Below are positions 8,862-16,796 of a stretch of 31,986 nt of DNA, one piece after another. How positions within the stretch are numbered: the stretch's first letter is position 1; each line of letters starts with the position of its first letter. The notes under the pieces are model-generated. The model was not told the DNA's origin and did no database searches. It was given only the letters and a program-made list of their open reading frames with translations. A program made the translations under genes and the position numbers. This DNA is from Pseudomonas leptonychotis (GTDB taxonomy: Bacteria > Pseudomonadota > Gammaproteobacteria > Pseudomonadales > Pseudomonadaceae), in contig NZ_RFLV01000007.1 in the NCBI RefSeq assembly GCF_004920405.1, positions 1-31,986 of the forward strand. The letters are read 5' to 3'.

Positions 8862-9233
8862 TATGGGTTCCACGGTTAATGGATTTTTTAGGGGCAAAAA
8901 TCGGCGGCAAGTATGTAGAAAGCAGGTTCTTATTGCAACGACACATGCCGTCACAATAAGGCTTTCAGGGCTGTCGGCAAGCATGCGTGGCCGCTTGTAT
9001 AGAGCATTGCCACAAGCAATAAACAGCTAACAGACACAGCGCAAAGATGGGAATCGCCTTGGAGTTATGACACGTGGCGACTGCTGACAAGATTAGCGCA
9101 TGTGGAGGGTTGCGCGTGCACTTGGTCGGGCGGGTGCGACTCTGGGTCGCACAGCGTGGAGGCCTGTTCAAGGGCGGGAGAGATGTTGGCCTATGCTGGC
9201 GACCGGGTCGCCAGCAGGATGCTGCGGCTTTAA
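8862..9233. other. 372-bp intergenic region between ccoP2 and ccoN1 (cbb3-1 promoter region)
   Basis: No convincing gene was found here. It must hold the promoter of ccoN1 and the end of the cbb3-2 transcript. A possible minus-strand -10 (TATACA) is at 8996-9001, about 130 bases before the ccoN1 start, with a poor -35. No TTGAT-N4-ATCAA ANR/FNR palindrome is visible, which fits the constitutive cbb3-1 promoter described in P. aeruginosa. Two hairpins lie near the ccoP2 end: GTGCGAC/GTCGCAC arms at 9134-9152 and a longer one at 9194-9216. Confidence 0.6.
9194..9216 (-). terminator. Perfect inverted repeat after ccoP2
   Basis: TGCTGGCGACC and GGTCGCCAGCA flank a single central base, a perfect 23-base palindrome starting 18 bases past the ccoP2 stop codon. 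It is positioned as a 3' end structure for the cbb3-2 transcript but lacks a U-run, so it may stabilise the message or act as a protein site instead. Confidence 0.4.
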
Positions 9234-10175
9234 CTAGTCAGCTGTGGCGGCATTCGGGTGTTTTTGGCTCAGGCTTAGGACATAAGCGGCTAGCAGATGG
9301 ACTTTGTCGTTGCCCAGATACTGCTCTTGCGCCGGCATTTGGCCGTTGCGGCCGTGGCGGATGGTTTGTTGCAGCTGCGCCAGGCTACTGCCGTAGATCC
9401 AGCCCGCTGGGCTGGTCAGGTCCGGCGCACCAAGTATGGCCATGCCTTTGCCTTCTACGCCGTGGCAGGCCAGGCAGTTGGCGGCATAAATGGCAGCGCC
9501 TTGTTCCAGGTCGAAGCGCTTATCGGCGGGTAGCGGCAAGCCGGCCAGGTCCTTGCGCACGTAAGCGGCAACCTGCTGCACGCCGTCTTCACCAATAACC
9601 GCAACCCAGGCCGGCATCGCGCCCATGCGGCCATTGAGGATGCTGGTTTTGATCACATTAGGCTCGCCACCCCAGCGCCAATGGCTGTCTGTCAGGTTGG
9701 GGAAGCCCACTGCGCCCTTGGCGTCGCTGCCGTGGCAGACCGAACAATAGGTGGCAAACATACGCCCGCCCATTTTCAGGGCCTGCTCGTCGTTGGCTAC
9801 TTCTTCCAGAGGCATGGCCGCGTATTTGGCGAATATCGGTCCATACAGTTCGTCAGCTTTGTCGACTTCACGCTGCCATTGCTTGACCTGGGTCCAGCCG
9901 CCTTCATAGCCCGGCAGCAGGCCTTTCCAGTTGCCCAGGCCGGGATAAAGGGCCAGGTAAGCCACCGAGAAAATCAGGGTGCCGAGAAACAGCATGAACC
10001 ACCACTTGGGCAGCGGATTGTCGTATTCCTCGATGCCATCGAAGGAATGGCCCATGGTCTGCTCGGTTGGGTTTTTATGAACCTCGCTTTTGCGGGTCGC
10101 GAAAATCAGCCAGAACAGGGCGAGCAGGGTGCCGACGGTCAGCACTGTGATGTACCAGCTCCAGAACGTGCTCAT
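9234..10175 (-). CDS. ccoP2: CcoP2, di-heme cytochrome c subunit of cbb3-2 oxidase
   Basis: This 313-residue paralogue of CcoP1 has two membrane helices and two heme motifs, CSVCH (144-148) and CLACH (234-238). The linker between the second helix and the first heme domain is about 23 residues shorter than in CcoP1, so the first heme domain sits closer to the membrane. It overlaps ccoQ2 by 4 bases (ATGA) and ends the second ccoNOQP operon. Confidence 0.95.
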   Translation of the reverse strand: MSTFWSWYITVLTVGTLLALFWLIFATRKSEVHKNPTEQTMGHSFDGIEEYDNPLPKWWFMLFLGTLIFSVAYLALYPGLGNWKGLLPGYEGGWTQVKQWQREVDKADELYGPIFAKYAAMPLEEVANDEQALKMGGRMFATYCSVCHGSDAKGAVGFPNLTDSHWRWGGEPNVIKTSILNGRMGAMPAWVAVIGEDGVQQVAAYVRKDLAGLPLPADKRFDLEQGAAIYAANCLACHGVEGKGMAILGAPDLTSPAGWIYGSSLAQLQQTIRHGRNGQMPAQEQYLGNDKVHLLAAYVLSLSQKHPNAATAD

Positions 10176-10372
10176 GGGGTTGTGCTCCTTGGTGTAGCCA
10201 GCTTGGGTTCATCGGCAAAGGGCAGCAGGGCGGCCTGGTCGAAGTCCGCATGGCGTTTGCCGCTGTAAGCCCACAGGGTGACGCTGGTGAAGGACAGCAA
10301 CACCAGCGCCGTGCCGATGCCGCGTACGGTTCCAATATCCAATGCGCCGATCGCAATAAGTTCGAATGACAT
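10172..10372 (-). CDS. ccoQ2: CcoQ2, small subunit of cbb3-2 oxidase
   Basis: This 66-residue single-helix protein ends its membrane segment with [20 protein letters not shown], the CcoQ signature. It is clearly homologous to CcoQ1 in the helix and FDxAAxLPFADxPK stretch, but its first ten residues and tail differ. It begins 4 bases after ccoO2 and overlaps ccoP2 by 4 bases. Confidence 0.92.
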   Translation of the reverse strand: MSFELIAIGALDIGTVRGIGTALVLLSFTSVTLWAYSGKRHADFDQAALLPFADEPKLATPRSTTP

Positions 10373-10376
10373 GGCG

Positions 10377-10985
10377 CTACCTCTTGTTCTTCACGGCAAT
10401 GCCGAGCACTTGTAGGTAAGCAACGACCGCATCCATTTCGCTTTTGCCTTTGACGGCCTCGCTGGCCCCGGCGATGTCTGCGTCGTTGTAAGGCACGCCG
10501 AGTAGGCGCAGGGCCTTCATCTTGGTGGGCGTGTCCTGGCCGTCGAGGGTGTTTTCCACCAACCAGGGGTAGGCCGGCATTTTCGACTCAGGTACCACGT
10601 TGCGCGGGTTATACAGGTGCGCGCGCTGCCATTCATCCGAGTAGCGACCGCCTACGCGGGCCAGGTCCGGCCCGGTGCGCTTGGAGCCCCAGAGAAAGGG
10701 GTGGTCGTAAACGCTTTCCCCAGCCACCGAGTAGTGGCCATAGCGTTCTGTTTCGGCGCGAAATGGGCGGATCATCTGCGAATGGCAGCCGACACAGCCT
10801 TCGCGGATATAGATGTCGCGTCCCTCCAATTGCAGCGCGGTGTAAGGTTTGAGGCCGGCTACCGGCTCATTGGTGACGTCCTGAAAGAACAGCGGGACGA
10901 TCTGCGTCAATCCGCCGATGCTCACGGCCAGGACCATCAATAACGCCATCAGGCCGATGTTCTTCTCGAGTAATTCGTGTCTCAT
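10377..10985 (-). CDS. ccoO2: CcoO2, mono-heme cytochrome c subunit of cbb3-2 oxidase
   Basis: This 202-residue protein is nearly the same as CcoO1: N-terminal helix, CVGCHSQ heme motif at C64-H68, and [19 protein letters not shown]. Differences cluster near residues 60-62 (REG instead of ANG) and in the C-terminal 45 residues. Its start shares one base with the ccoN2 stop (TGATG), the same coupling as in the first operon. Confidence 0.95.
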   Translation of the reverse strand: MRHELLEKNIGLMALLMVLAVSIGGLTQIVPLFFQDVTNEPVAGLKPYTALQLEGRDIYIREGCVGCHSQMIRPFRAETERYGHYSVAGESVYDHPFLWGSKRTGPDLARVGGRYSDEWQRAHLYNPRNVVPESKMPAYPWLVENTLDGQDTPTKMKALRLLGVPYNDADIAGASEAVKGKSEMDAVVAYLQVLGIAVKNKR

Positions 10986-12424
10986 CAGTGCACTCCCTCA
11001 AGCGAAAACTGCGCGGCGGCGTTCATCTCAGCAGCCTGGGTATGGCGCACGGTTTGCCATACGTTCCAGGCCATCACCAACATGCCGGCGAAGAAGATCG
11101 TGCCGCCGATGACCCTTACGACAAAGCCGGGGTGGCTGGCTTCCAGCGCTTCAACGAAGGAGTAGGTGAGGGTGCCGTCTTCGTTGACAGCTCGCCACAT
11201 CAAGCCCTGGGCGATGCCGTTAACCCACATCGAGGCGATGTAGAGCACGGTGCCGATGGTGGCGAGCCAGAAATGCACGTTGATCAGGGCGATGCTGTGC
11301 ATTTCCTCGCGGCCAAAGACTTTCGGCAGCATGTGATAGAGCGCGCCGATAGAAACCATGGCAACCCAGCCCAGTGCGCCAGCATGCACGTGGCCGATGG
11401 TCCAGTCGGTATAGTGGGACAGGGCGTTGACGGTTTTGATCGCCATCATCGGACCTTCGAAGGTCGACATGCCGTAGAACGCCAGGGAGACCACCAGAAA
11501 GCGCAGGATCGGATCGGTGCGCAACTTATGCCAGGCCCCCGAGAGGGTCATCATGCCGTTGATCATGCCGCCCCAGCTGGGGGCCAGCAGCACCAGCGAC
11601 ATCACCATGCCCAGACTTTGCGCCCAATCGGGCAGGGCGGTGTAGTGCAGGTGGTGGGGGCCGGCCCAGATGTACAGGGTGATCAGTGCCCAGAAATGCA
11701 CAATCGACAGGCGATAGGAGTAGACCGGGCGCCCGGCCTGTTTGGGCACGAAGTAATACATCATGCCGAGAAAGCCGGCGGTGAGGAAAAAGCCCACGGC
11801 GTTATGGCCATACCACCACTGGATCATCGCGTCGGTGGCCCCGGCATAAACCGAGTAAGACTTGGTCAGGGTGACGGGTATTTCCAGGTTATTGACCAGG
11901 TGCAGCAGCGCCACGGTAAGGATAAAACTACCGAAGAACCAGTTGCCGACATAGATGTGGCTGACGTTGCGTTTGATGATTGTGCCGAAGAACACTACGG
12001 CGTAGCTGACCCAGACGATGGTAATCAGGATGTCGATCGGCCATTCCAGCTCGGCGTACTCCTTGGAGCTGGTCCAGCCCATGGGCAGGCTGATGGCGGC
12101 CAGGACAATCACCAGTTGCCAACCCCAGAACGTGAAAGCCGCGAGTCTGGGTGCAAACAGGGTGGCATGTGAGGTGCGCTGCACCGCGTAATAGCTGGCG
12201 GCAAATAACGCGCAACCGCCAAAGGCGAAGATCACCGCGTTGGTGTGCAGCGGGCGCAGACGGCCAAAGCTGGTCCACGGCAGGTCGAAGTTAAGCGCGG
12301 GCCAGGCCAGTTGCGCGGCGATAAACACGCCGAGCCCCATCCCGACAATGCCCCACACCACCGTCATGATGGCGAATTGGCGCACCACCTTATAGTTGTA
12401 GGCGCTGCTGCTGGTCGTGTTCAT
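10985..12424 (-). CDS. ccoN2: CcoN2, catalytic subunit of cbb3-2 oxidase
   Basis: This 479-residue heme-copper oxidase subunit I carries the same ligand motifs as CcoN1 ([44 protein letters not shown]). The ATG at 12424 ([14 protein letters not shown]) is preferred over an in-frame TTG at 12457 because it lines up with CcoN1. It heads the operon, transcribed away from the alpha/beta hydrolase. In P. aeruginosa the second operon is the one induced by ANR at low oxygen. Sequence conservation with CcoN1 is strongest in the central two thirds. Confidence 0.95.
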   Translation of the reverse strand: MNTTSSSAYNYKVVRQFAIMTVVWGIVGMGLGVFIAAQLAWPALNFDLPWTSFGRLRPLHTNAVIFAFGGCALFAASYYAVQRTSHATLFAPRLAAFTFWGWQLVIVLAAISLPMGWTSSKEYAELEWPIDILITIVWVSYAVVFFGTIIKRNVSHIYVGNWFFGSFILTVALLHLVNNLEIPVTLTKSYSVYAGATDAMIQWWYGHNAVGFFLTAGFLGMMYYFVPKQAGRPVYSYRLSIVHFWALITLYIWAGPHHLHYTALPDWAQSLGMVMSLVLLAPSWGGMINGMMTLSGAWHKLRTDPILRFLVVSLAFYGMSTFEGPMMAIKTVNALSHYTDWTIGHVHAGALGWVAMVSIGALYHMLPKVFGREEMHSIALINVHFWLATIGTVLYIASMWVNGIAQGLMWRAVNEDGTLTYSFVEALEASHPGFVVRVIGGTIFFAGMLVMAWNVWQTVRHTQAAEMNAAAQFSLEGVH

Positions 12425-12530
12425 CTGTGAGGGCTTCCATCCAGGGTTATAGGCCAATCAATCAAAATCAGCGGCTGCGGGCCTGTACGATCAGTGCCGC
12501 AGTCCAACCGATTCTTTAAGCGAGGCAAGC
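12425..12530. promoter_or_regulatory. Divergent promoter region of ccoN2 and the hydrolase
   Basis: On the minus strand a TATAAC -10 candidate lies at 12446-12451 with no recognisable -35 at the right distance, as expected for an activator-dependent promoter. Overlapping TTGAT-like half-sites occur at 12457-12470, but no full TTGAT-N4-ATCAA palindrome; the best 14-mer keeps about 7 of 10 conserved bases and sits too near the -10 for a standard FNR-type site at -41.5. Confidence 0.4.
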
Positions 12531-13229
12531 ATGAGCAAAGGGCGCGAGACGGGTATTGACGAAGATCAATGCCTGCAAGGGCAAAGTGACGGCGATTGGT
12601 TGTGGGATCGCCCGCTTGGCCAGGCGGACGCCACCTTGATTCTGGCCCACGGTGCAGGCGCGCCGATGGACAGCGACTTTATGCAGCAGATGGCGCAAAG
12701 CCTTGCCGCACGTGGAGTTGCGGTGCTGCGCTTTGAGTTCGCCTATATGGCAACGCGGCGTCTGGATGGCAAGAAACGCCCGCCCAACCCGCAGGCCCAG
12801 TTGTTAGCGCAATGGCGCGCGGTGTATGCCCGTGTGCGCCAACAGGTCGCAGGGCCGCTGGCTATCGGTGGAAAATCGATGGGCGGGCGCATGGCCAGCC
12901 TGCTGGCTGATGAGCTGGGCGCCGAGGCGCTGGTATGCCTGGGTTATCCCTTTTATGCAGTCGGCAAGCCGGAAAAACCGCGTGTCGCGCACCTGGCCGA
13001 GCTGCGCACACCAACGCTGATCATTCAGGGCGAACGCGATGCATTGGGCAATCGTCAGGCGGTGGCCGACTACGCGTTATCTGAAGCGATCCGGGTGCAC
13101 TGGTTAACGGCAGCCGACCATGACCTTAAACCGTTGAAAAGCTCAGGCTTTAGCCATGAACAACACATGTCGGCCGCCGCCGATGTGACGGCTGCTTTTC
13201 TTTGCAAGAAGCAAGCTTTCAGCGAATAA
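12531..13229 (+). CDS. Alpha/beta hydrolase of the KANL3/Tex30-like family
   Basis: This 232-residue soluble protein has LILAHGAGAPMDSDF near the N-terminus, a nucleophile elbow GKSMGG (Ser116), GERDALG (Asp170) and ADHDLKP (His197), making a full catalytic triad. This matches the small alpha/beta hydrolases often labelled KANL3/Tex30 or dienelactone hydrolase-like. The substrate is unknown. GAGG lies 5 bases before the ATG. It is divergent from ccoN2 and lies about 80 bases upstream of nfuA on the same strand, though nfuA has its own promoter signals. Confidence 0.85.
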   Translation: MSKGRETGIDEDQCLQGQSDGDWLWDRPLGQADATLILAHGAGAPMDSDFMQQMAQSLAARGVAVLRFEFAYMATRRLDGKKRPPNPQAQLLAQWRAVYARVRQQVAGPLAIGGKSMGGRMASLLADELGAEALVCLGYPFYAVGKPEKPRVAHLAELRTPTLIIQGERDALGNRQAVADYALSEAIRVHWLTAADHDLKPLKSSGFSHEQHMSAAADVTAAFLCKKQAFSE

Positions 13230-13234
13230 GTGCT

Positions 13235-13285
13235 ATTCCTACTAAAACACTAGGACTTTGCCGGCGCGGGTGAGTGGCGTACACT
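13235..13285 (+). promoter_or_regulatory. nfuA promoter with candidate IscR type 1 operator
   Basis: CCTACTAAAACACTAGG at 13238-13254 matches 14 of 17 core positions of the published E. coli IscR type 1 consensus (YYGACTRWWWYAGTCRR) and is itself a TCCTA/TAGGA inverted repeat. Just downstream lie TTGCCG (13258-13263) and TACACT (13280-13285), a 16-base-spaced -35/-10 pair. The operator abuts the -35, where a regulator could repress or activate. IscR control of nfuA has been reported in P. aeruginosa. This assignment is by eye and untested here. Confidence 0.6.
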
Positions 13286-13310
13286 GCGCCCATGTTTGCG
13301 AGGAGTTGCC

Positions 13311-13895
13311 ATGAGCACCATTACCATTACCGACGCGGCCCACGATTATCTGGCTGACCTGCTGAGCAAGCAGAACACCCCGGGCATCGGCATTCGCGTA
13401 TTTATCACCCAGCCGGGCACCCAGTACGCCGAAACCTGCATTGCCTATTGCAAGCCGGGCGAGCAGAAGGCTGAAGACACGGCCCTGGGCCTGGCCACCT
13501 TTACTGCCTGGATCGATGCCGTCAGCGAGCCGTTCCTCGACGATGCCGTGGTTGATTACGCCACCGACCGCATGGGCGGCCAGCTGACCATCAAGGCGCC
13601 GAACGCCAAAGTGCCGATGGTCAATGAAGACAGCCCGCTCAATGAGCGCATCAGCTACTACCTGCAGACCGAGATCAATCCTGGTTTGGCCAGCCATGGC
13701 GGCGAAGTCAGCCTGATCGACGTGGTTGAAGATGGCATTGCCGTGCTGAAGTTTGGCGGTGGTTGCCAGGGTTGCGGCCAGGTTGACCTCACGCTTAAAG
13801 AAGGTATCGAGAAAACCTTGCTGGAGCGGATCCCCGAACTCAAAGGGGTGCGTGATGTGACTGACCACAGCATCAAGGAAAATGCCTACTACTAA
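13311..13895 (+). CDS. nfuA: NfuA, Fe-S cluster carrier protein
   Basis: This 194-residue protein has an N-terminal degenerate A-type (HesB-like) domain (about 1-95, lacking the usual cysteine set) and a C-terminal Nfu domain with GGGCQGCG, where C152 and C155 bridge a 4Fe-4S cluster between two monomers. It delivers clusters to apoproteins, especially under oxidative stress or iron limitation. The ATG at 13311 ([14 protein letters not shown]) is preceded by GAGGAG; a start 5 codons earlier has no such site. A strong terminator follows directly. Confidence 0.96.
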   Translation: MSTITITDAAHDYLADLLSKQNTPGIGIRVFITQPGTQYAETCIAYCKPGEQKAEDTALGLATFTAWIDAVSEPFLDDAVVDYATDRMGGQLTIKAPNAKVPMVNEDSPLNERISYYLQTEINPGLASHGGEVSLIDVVEDGIAVLKFGGGCQGCGQVDLTLKEGIEKTLLERIPELKGVRDVTDHSIKENAYY

Positions 13896-13910
13896 GTAGA
13901 TGGCTAAATA

Positions 13911-13938
13911 AAATGCCCGCGTTCTGCGGGCATTTTTT
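13911..13938 (+). terminator. nfuA: Rho-independent terminator of nfuA
   Basis: AAATGCCCGC and GCGGGCATTT pair across the loop GTTCT, followed by a T-run, 15 bases after the nfuA stop. This is a textbook intrinsic terminator. Confidence 0.93.
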
Positions 13939-13968
13939 ATGGGGGCGATTATTTTGTTTATCAGCGAT

Positions 13969-14058
13969 TCGCGGCTAAAGCCCCGCCCACAACGATCGGC
14001 ACGTTGCTACTGACTTACTGCCCATCTTGGTTTCGGTGGGAGGGGCTTTAGCCGCGAC
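13969..14058. repeat. Inverted pair of REP-type sequences
   Basis: TCGCGGCTAAAGCCCCGCCC begins at 13969 and its inverted copy GTGGGAGGGGCTTTAGCCGC runs from 14036 to about 14058, separated by 45 bases. Each unit is the common Pseudomonas REP sequence with an internal GGCTAAAGCC palindrome, and the pair forms a BIME-like unit between the converging nfuA and radical SAM genes. REP units are moved and maintained by RAYT (TnpA-REP) proteins; none is in this window. Confidence 0.8.
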
Positions 14059-14078
14059 GCATACAGCGCCGCCGCAGT

Positions 14079-15110
14079 CTAGGTGCGAGACTTGCGCCGC
14101 TCCAGCACCTCGGTCGCCCGTGCGCGCAGTTGCCCGCAGCCGCCGTCAATGTCCTGACCTGCCGAATTGCGCACCTTGGTCAGCACGCCACGGCTGTGCA
14201 GATAACGCACGATCTGCACGATACGGTCGCCATCGGGGCGCTGGAATTCATCGGCCTCCAGGCTGTTGTAGGGGATCAGGTTCATGATCGCGTACTTGCC
14301 CTTGAGTAGCCGCAGGATGCCGTCCATTTCCTCTTGGCTGTCATTGATGCCCTTGAGCAGCGTCCATTGGTACTGGATCGGGTAATCGATCTGCCGCGCA
14401 TAGGCTTCGCCCAGCTCAACCAACTCTTCAGGGTCAATTCGCGGTGCGCGCGGCAGCAGGTGCTGGCGCAGTTCGGCATCGGTGCTGTGCAGCGATAGCG
14501 CTAGGGCCGGTTTGACTTGCTGCTGCGGCAAGCGCTCGAATACCCGAGGGTCACCCACGGTGGAGAACACCAGGTTGCGTTGGCCAATGCCGCCCTCGGT
14601 GCCGAGTAGGTTGATTGCCTCCAGCACGTTGTCGAGGTTGTGTGCCGGCTCGCCCATGCCCATAAACACTACTTTCTTCACCGGGCGAAAGCGCCGGGCT
14701 AGGGCCACCTGAGCAAGAATCTCGCTGGTCGTCAGTTGGCGCAGCAGGCCGCTCTTGCCGGTCATGCAGAACACACAACCCACCGCACAACCGACCTGGC
14801 TGGACACACACAGGCCATCGCGTGGCAGCAGCACACTTTCCACCATTTGCTTGTCGGCCAGCTCCACCAGCAAGCGTGCCGAGCCGTCGCGGGCCGGGTG
14901 CTCTGAACTCAGCTGGGCTAGCCCATCGAGTTCGTTGCTTATCTCGGGCAGGGCATTACGCACCGCCAGCGGCAGGAAGTTCTCGGTTTTCTGGTTGCGG
15001 GTACCGGTATCCAGCGGCTTGCCACCCAGCCAGGCACGGGTAATGCGCCCGATATGCATGGGTTTGGCACCGAGGTCGGTGAGACGCTGGTGGAATTCGT
15101 CGATGGTCAT
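14079..15110 (-). CDS. RlmN/Cfr-family radical SAM RNA methyltransferase (paralogue)
   Basis: This 343-residue enzyme has the radical SAM cluster motif C108xxxC112xxC115, preceded by CVSSQVGC with C101, then MGMGEP (150-155) for SAM binding and a C-terminal DIDGGCGQL with C325. C101 and C325 align by spacing with C118 and C355 of E. coli RlmN, so the methyl-transfer machinery appears complete. RlmN and Cfr methylate A2503 of 23S rRNA (RlmN also tRNA). The divergent CMTGKSGLLRQLTTSE segment suggests this is a second RlmN-like enzyme rather than the housekeeping one. The substrate is unknown. No good ribosome site precedes the ATG, so the start is tentative. Confidence 0.82.
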   Translation of the reverse strand: MTIDEFHQRLTDLGAKPMHIGRITRAWLGGKPLDTGTRNQKTENFLPLAVRNALPEISNELDGLAQLSSEHPARDGSARLLVELADKQMVESVLLPRDGLCVSSQVGCAVGCVFCMTGKSGLLRQLTTSEILAQVALARRFRPVKKVVFMGMGEPAHNLDNVLEAINLLGTEGGIGQRNLVFSTVGDPRVFERLPQQQVKPALALSLHSTDAELRQHLLPRAPRIDPEELVELGEAYARQIDYPIQYQWTLLKGINDSQEEMDGILRLLKGKYAIMNLIPYNSLEADEFQRPDGDRIVQIVRYLHSRGVLTKVRNSAGQDIDGGCGQLRARATEVLERRKSRT

Positions 15111-15155
15111 GGGGCGCGCATGCTACCACTGTGCCTTGAGGGGGCGAAGTGGGCC

Positions 15156-15182
15156 TGCTCGACGGCGCAGGGCCGTCGAGCA
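15156..15182 (-). terminator. Hairpin after the first lipoprotein gene
   Basis: TGCTCGACGGC and GCCGTCGAGCA, an 11-base perfect stem with a 5-base loop, lie 6 bases beyond the lipoprotein stop and before the radical SAM start. No U-run is present, so termination would be partial or rho-dependent. Confidence 0.5.
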
Positions 15183-15187
15183 ATGGA

Positions 15188-15796
15188 TTATTCGGGCTGT
15201 ACGCGAATGGCCAGCGCCGAGCTCAGGCGGATCATTACCTGGCGGTTGAGGTGCTCGGTTTTGAGTTGTACATCAGGCCGTACCTTTACCGTTTTACGGG
15301 TGCCGTCGCCGAACTCAAGCGTGGCGGTCTGTTGGGTGGTATCAATGGCTTTGACCACGGCAATGATCTCGACGCTTTCGGCAACCAACATGCCTGGCTT
15401 GGCGTTGGCCGGTGTTGTGGCGAGTATATCGGCAGCGCTGTCTGTGCTGGCTGTAGCGGTATCGCGTAAGTAAATCATCTGCTCCAGAACGACGGTAGCA
15501 TTAACCTTGTCGCCGACTTTTAAGCGCTGGAGATCGATCATCTCTGAGCTGGCTTTGAAATCGCGTTGGTGGCCTTGCGCATCCTCCAGGGTGACACTGC
15601 TGGTGGCGTAGTTGATGGCGCTGACCACGGCGTTGATCTCTTCAACCTGAGTTGCCACCCCGCCTGGGACGCCCTCTTGGGTGATCTGGGTGGCACGGCT
15701 ATCGTTGCTTAGCGCTTCATTCTGAACCTGCTTGCTACAGGCTGTGAGCAGGACGCTGCTAAGGATTAAGAGGCTCAGATAATTAAGAGTGGGCAT
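15188..15796 (-). CDS. Predicted lipoprotein with duplicated beta-rich domain
   Basis: This 202-residue protein begins MPTLNYLSLLILSSVLLTAC, a lipoprotein signal with lipobox LTAC, so it is likely anchored to a membrane. The ATG at 15796 (AGGAAA upstream) puts the signal peptide at the N-terminus; an in-frame start 18 codons earlier does not. The mature part has two similar units, each with V-E-x-I-x-A-V-V-x-A-I followed by a T-x-T/V-L-E strand pattern (about residues 47-100 and 134-190). The family was not recognised; no catalytic residues are evident. It follows the DUF2846 lipoprotein by about 16 bases, so the two are likely co-transcribed. Confidence 0.75.
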   Translation of the reverse strand: MPTLNYLSLLILSSVLLTACSKQVQNEALSNDSRATQITQEGVPGGVATQVEEINAVVSAINYATSSVTLEDAQGHQRDFKASSEMIDLQRLKVGDKVNATVVLEQMIYLRDTATASTDSAADILATTPANAKPGMLVAESVEIIAVVKAIDTTQQTATLEFGDGTRKTVKVRPDVQLKTEHLNRQVMIRLSSALAIRVQPE

Positions 15797-15812
15797 GCAC
15801 GTTTCCTGAGAA

Positions 15813-16286
15813 TCAGTGGGGTTGAGTGTGGCGAATTTCGTAGACGGCATCTTCGCTGCGCATCGGCGTCAGGTGAATGGAGTAGCGCGGCCCTGGCTGG
15901 CCCAACACCATTTCATTCAACTGGTACTGCACATTGAGTTTCAAGTAGCTGACTTGTGCCGGTTTGAGGGTGAGCGTTTGCTCGATATCGCGTGGCTCCC
16001 ACTTGGCGGCGGGGCTCAGACCGGTGACGCGCACGCTGTGTTTTCCAGGTGCCAGCTCGATATGTTGATGGCTGTTAAATTTCAGCATGCCAATGCTCTG
16101 GCCGTCGATGAAGACTTCCGGGTAGTCGTAACGCAGCGGCTGCATCAGGCCTGGGTTGCTGGCTTGCGGGCGGTACAAATAAAGCACCGCGCGTTGTGGG
16201 CTGGATGGCTGCACGGCCTCGAAGTATTTAGGCGTGCTGCAACCGGTCATCAATAGGGGCACAAGCAGCAGTAGCCGAAGGTGCAT
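15813..16286 (-). CDS. DUF2846-like lipoprotein
   Basis: This 157-residue protein begins MHLRLLLLVPLLMTGC, a lipoprotein signal with lipobox LMTGC. The mature domain has AVLYLYRPQASN, then YDYPEVFIDGQSIGML and HQHIELAPGKHSVRV, typical of the DUF2846 domain, a small beta-sandwich of unknown function. The ATG at 16286 is chosen because it puts the signal peptide at the start. It is the first gene of a probable two-gene lipoprotein unit, divergent from the DUF1883 gene. Confidence 0.8.
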   Translation of the reverse strand: MHLRLLLLVPLLMTGCSTPKYFEAVQPSSPQRAVLYLYRPQASNPGLMQPLRYDYPEVFIDGQSIGMLKFNSHQHIELAPGKHSVRVTGLSPAAKWEPRDIEQTLTLKPAQVSYLKLNVQYQLNEMVLGQPGPRYSIHLTPMRSEDAVYEIRHTQPH

Positions 16287-16429
16287 AGGGCATCCTTGTC
16301 CGGGCAGGGTTGTACAGAGAGTAATACCGGCCTGGGGCGGCTGATCGGCTAAGGTTAGCTGGCAATGCATCCGCTTGCTAGCGCGGGCTGTGCTATGGTC
16401 GCGCCCGGAAAAATGTGTGGGGACACAGC

Positions 16430-16732
16430 ATGAAATATATACACCAGCGCGAACATCTCAACGAAGACGACATCGTTGAGATCGTTTGCTCGCAAACCTG
16501 CAATATTCGCCTGATGAGCGATGCCAACTTTCGCAGCTTCAAAAATGGTGGTCGACACACCTATCACGGCGGCGCGTTCGACACCTTTCCGGCGAAGATT
16601 ACCGTACCCAGCAGCGGTTTCTGGAATATCACCATCGATACGGTTTCGCGTCGCGCGGTCAGTGTCACGCGTAAGCCGACGCTCAAGCACTCCATCAAGA
16701 TTGTGCGCAAATCGCCGTCACGCTTGAGCTGA
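16430..16732 (+). CDS. DUF1883 domain protein
   Basis: This 100-residue protein begins MKYIHQREHLNEDDIVEIVC and contains NIRLMSDANFRSFKNG and HGGAFDTFPAKITVPSSGFW, the DUF1883 family, a compact beta-barrel fold of unknown function; some family members are linked to TIR-type proteins. The ATG at 16430 matches the family start; an in-frame start 5 codons earlier is less likely. It is a single-gene unit closed by a strong terminator. Confidence 0.9.
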   Translation: MKYIHQREHLNEDDIVEIVCSQTCNIRLMSDANFRSFKNGGRHTYHGGAFDTFPAKITVPSSGFWNITIDTVSRRAVSVTRKPTLKHSIKIVRKSPSRLS

Positions 16733-16750
16733 CAGCTGCGTTAACGCCAC

Positions 16751-16787
16751 ACAACAGAAAGCCCGCCATAAGCGGGCTTTCTGTTGT
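16751..16787. terminator. Bidirectional intrinsic terminator
   Basis: A perfect 16-base stem (16751-16766 with 16772-16787) with a 5-base loop and A/T-rich ends lies between two converging genes, DUF1883 (plus) and the EamA exporter (minus). The outer stem contains AGAAAGCCCGC and GCGGGCTTTCT, giving a short U-run in both directions. Confidence 0.9.
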
Positions 16788-16796
16788 GTGCATGGC

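Noticed and set aside
8861..8984. N-terminal extension of CcoN1
   Set aside because: The 41 extra residues precede the conserved CcoN start and match nothing in CcoN2; the ATG at 8861 fits the family.
10988..12172. 394-codon plus-strand frame opposite ccoN2
   Set aside because: A His/Gly/Asp-rich shadow of ccoN2 codon usage; similar shadows occur opposite ccoN1. No recognisable protein.
12457..12470. ANR box for ccoN2
   Set aside because: Only overlapping half-sites; the best 14-mer has about 7 of 10 conserved bases and is wrongly spaced from the TATAAC candidate.
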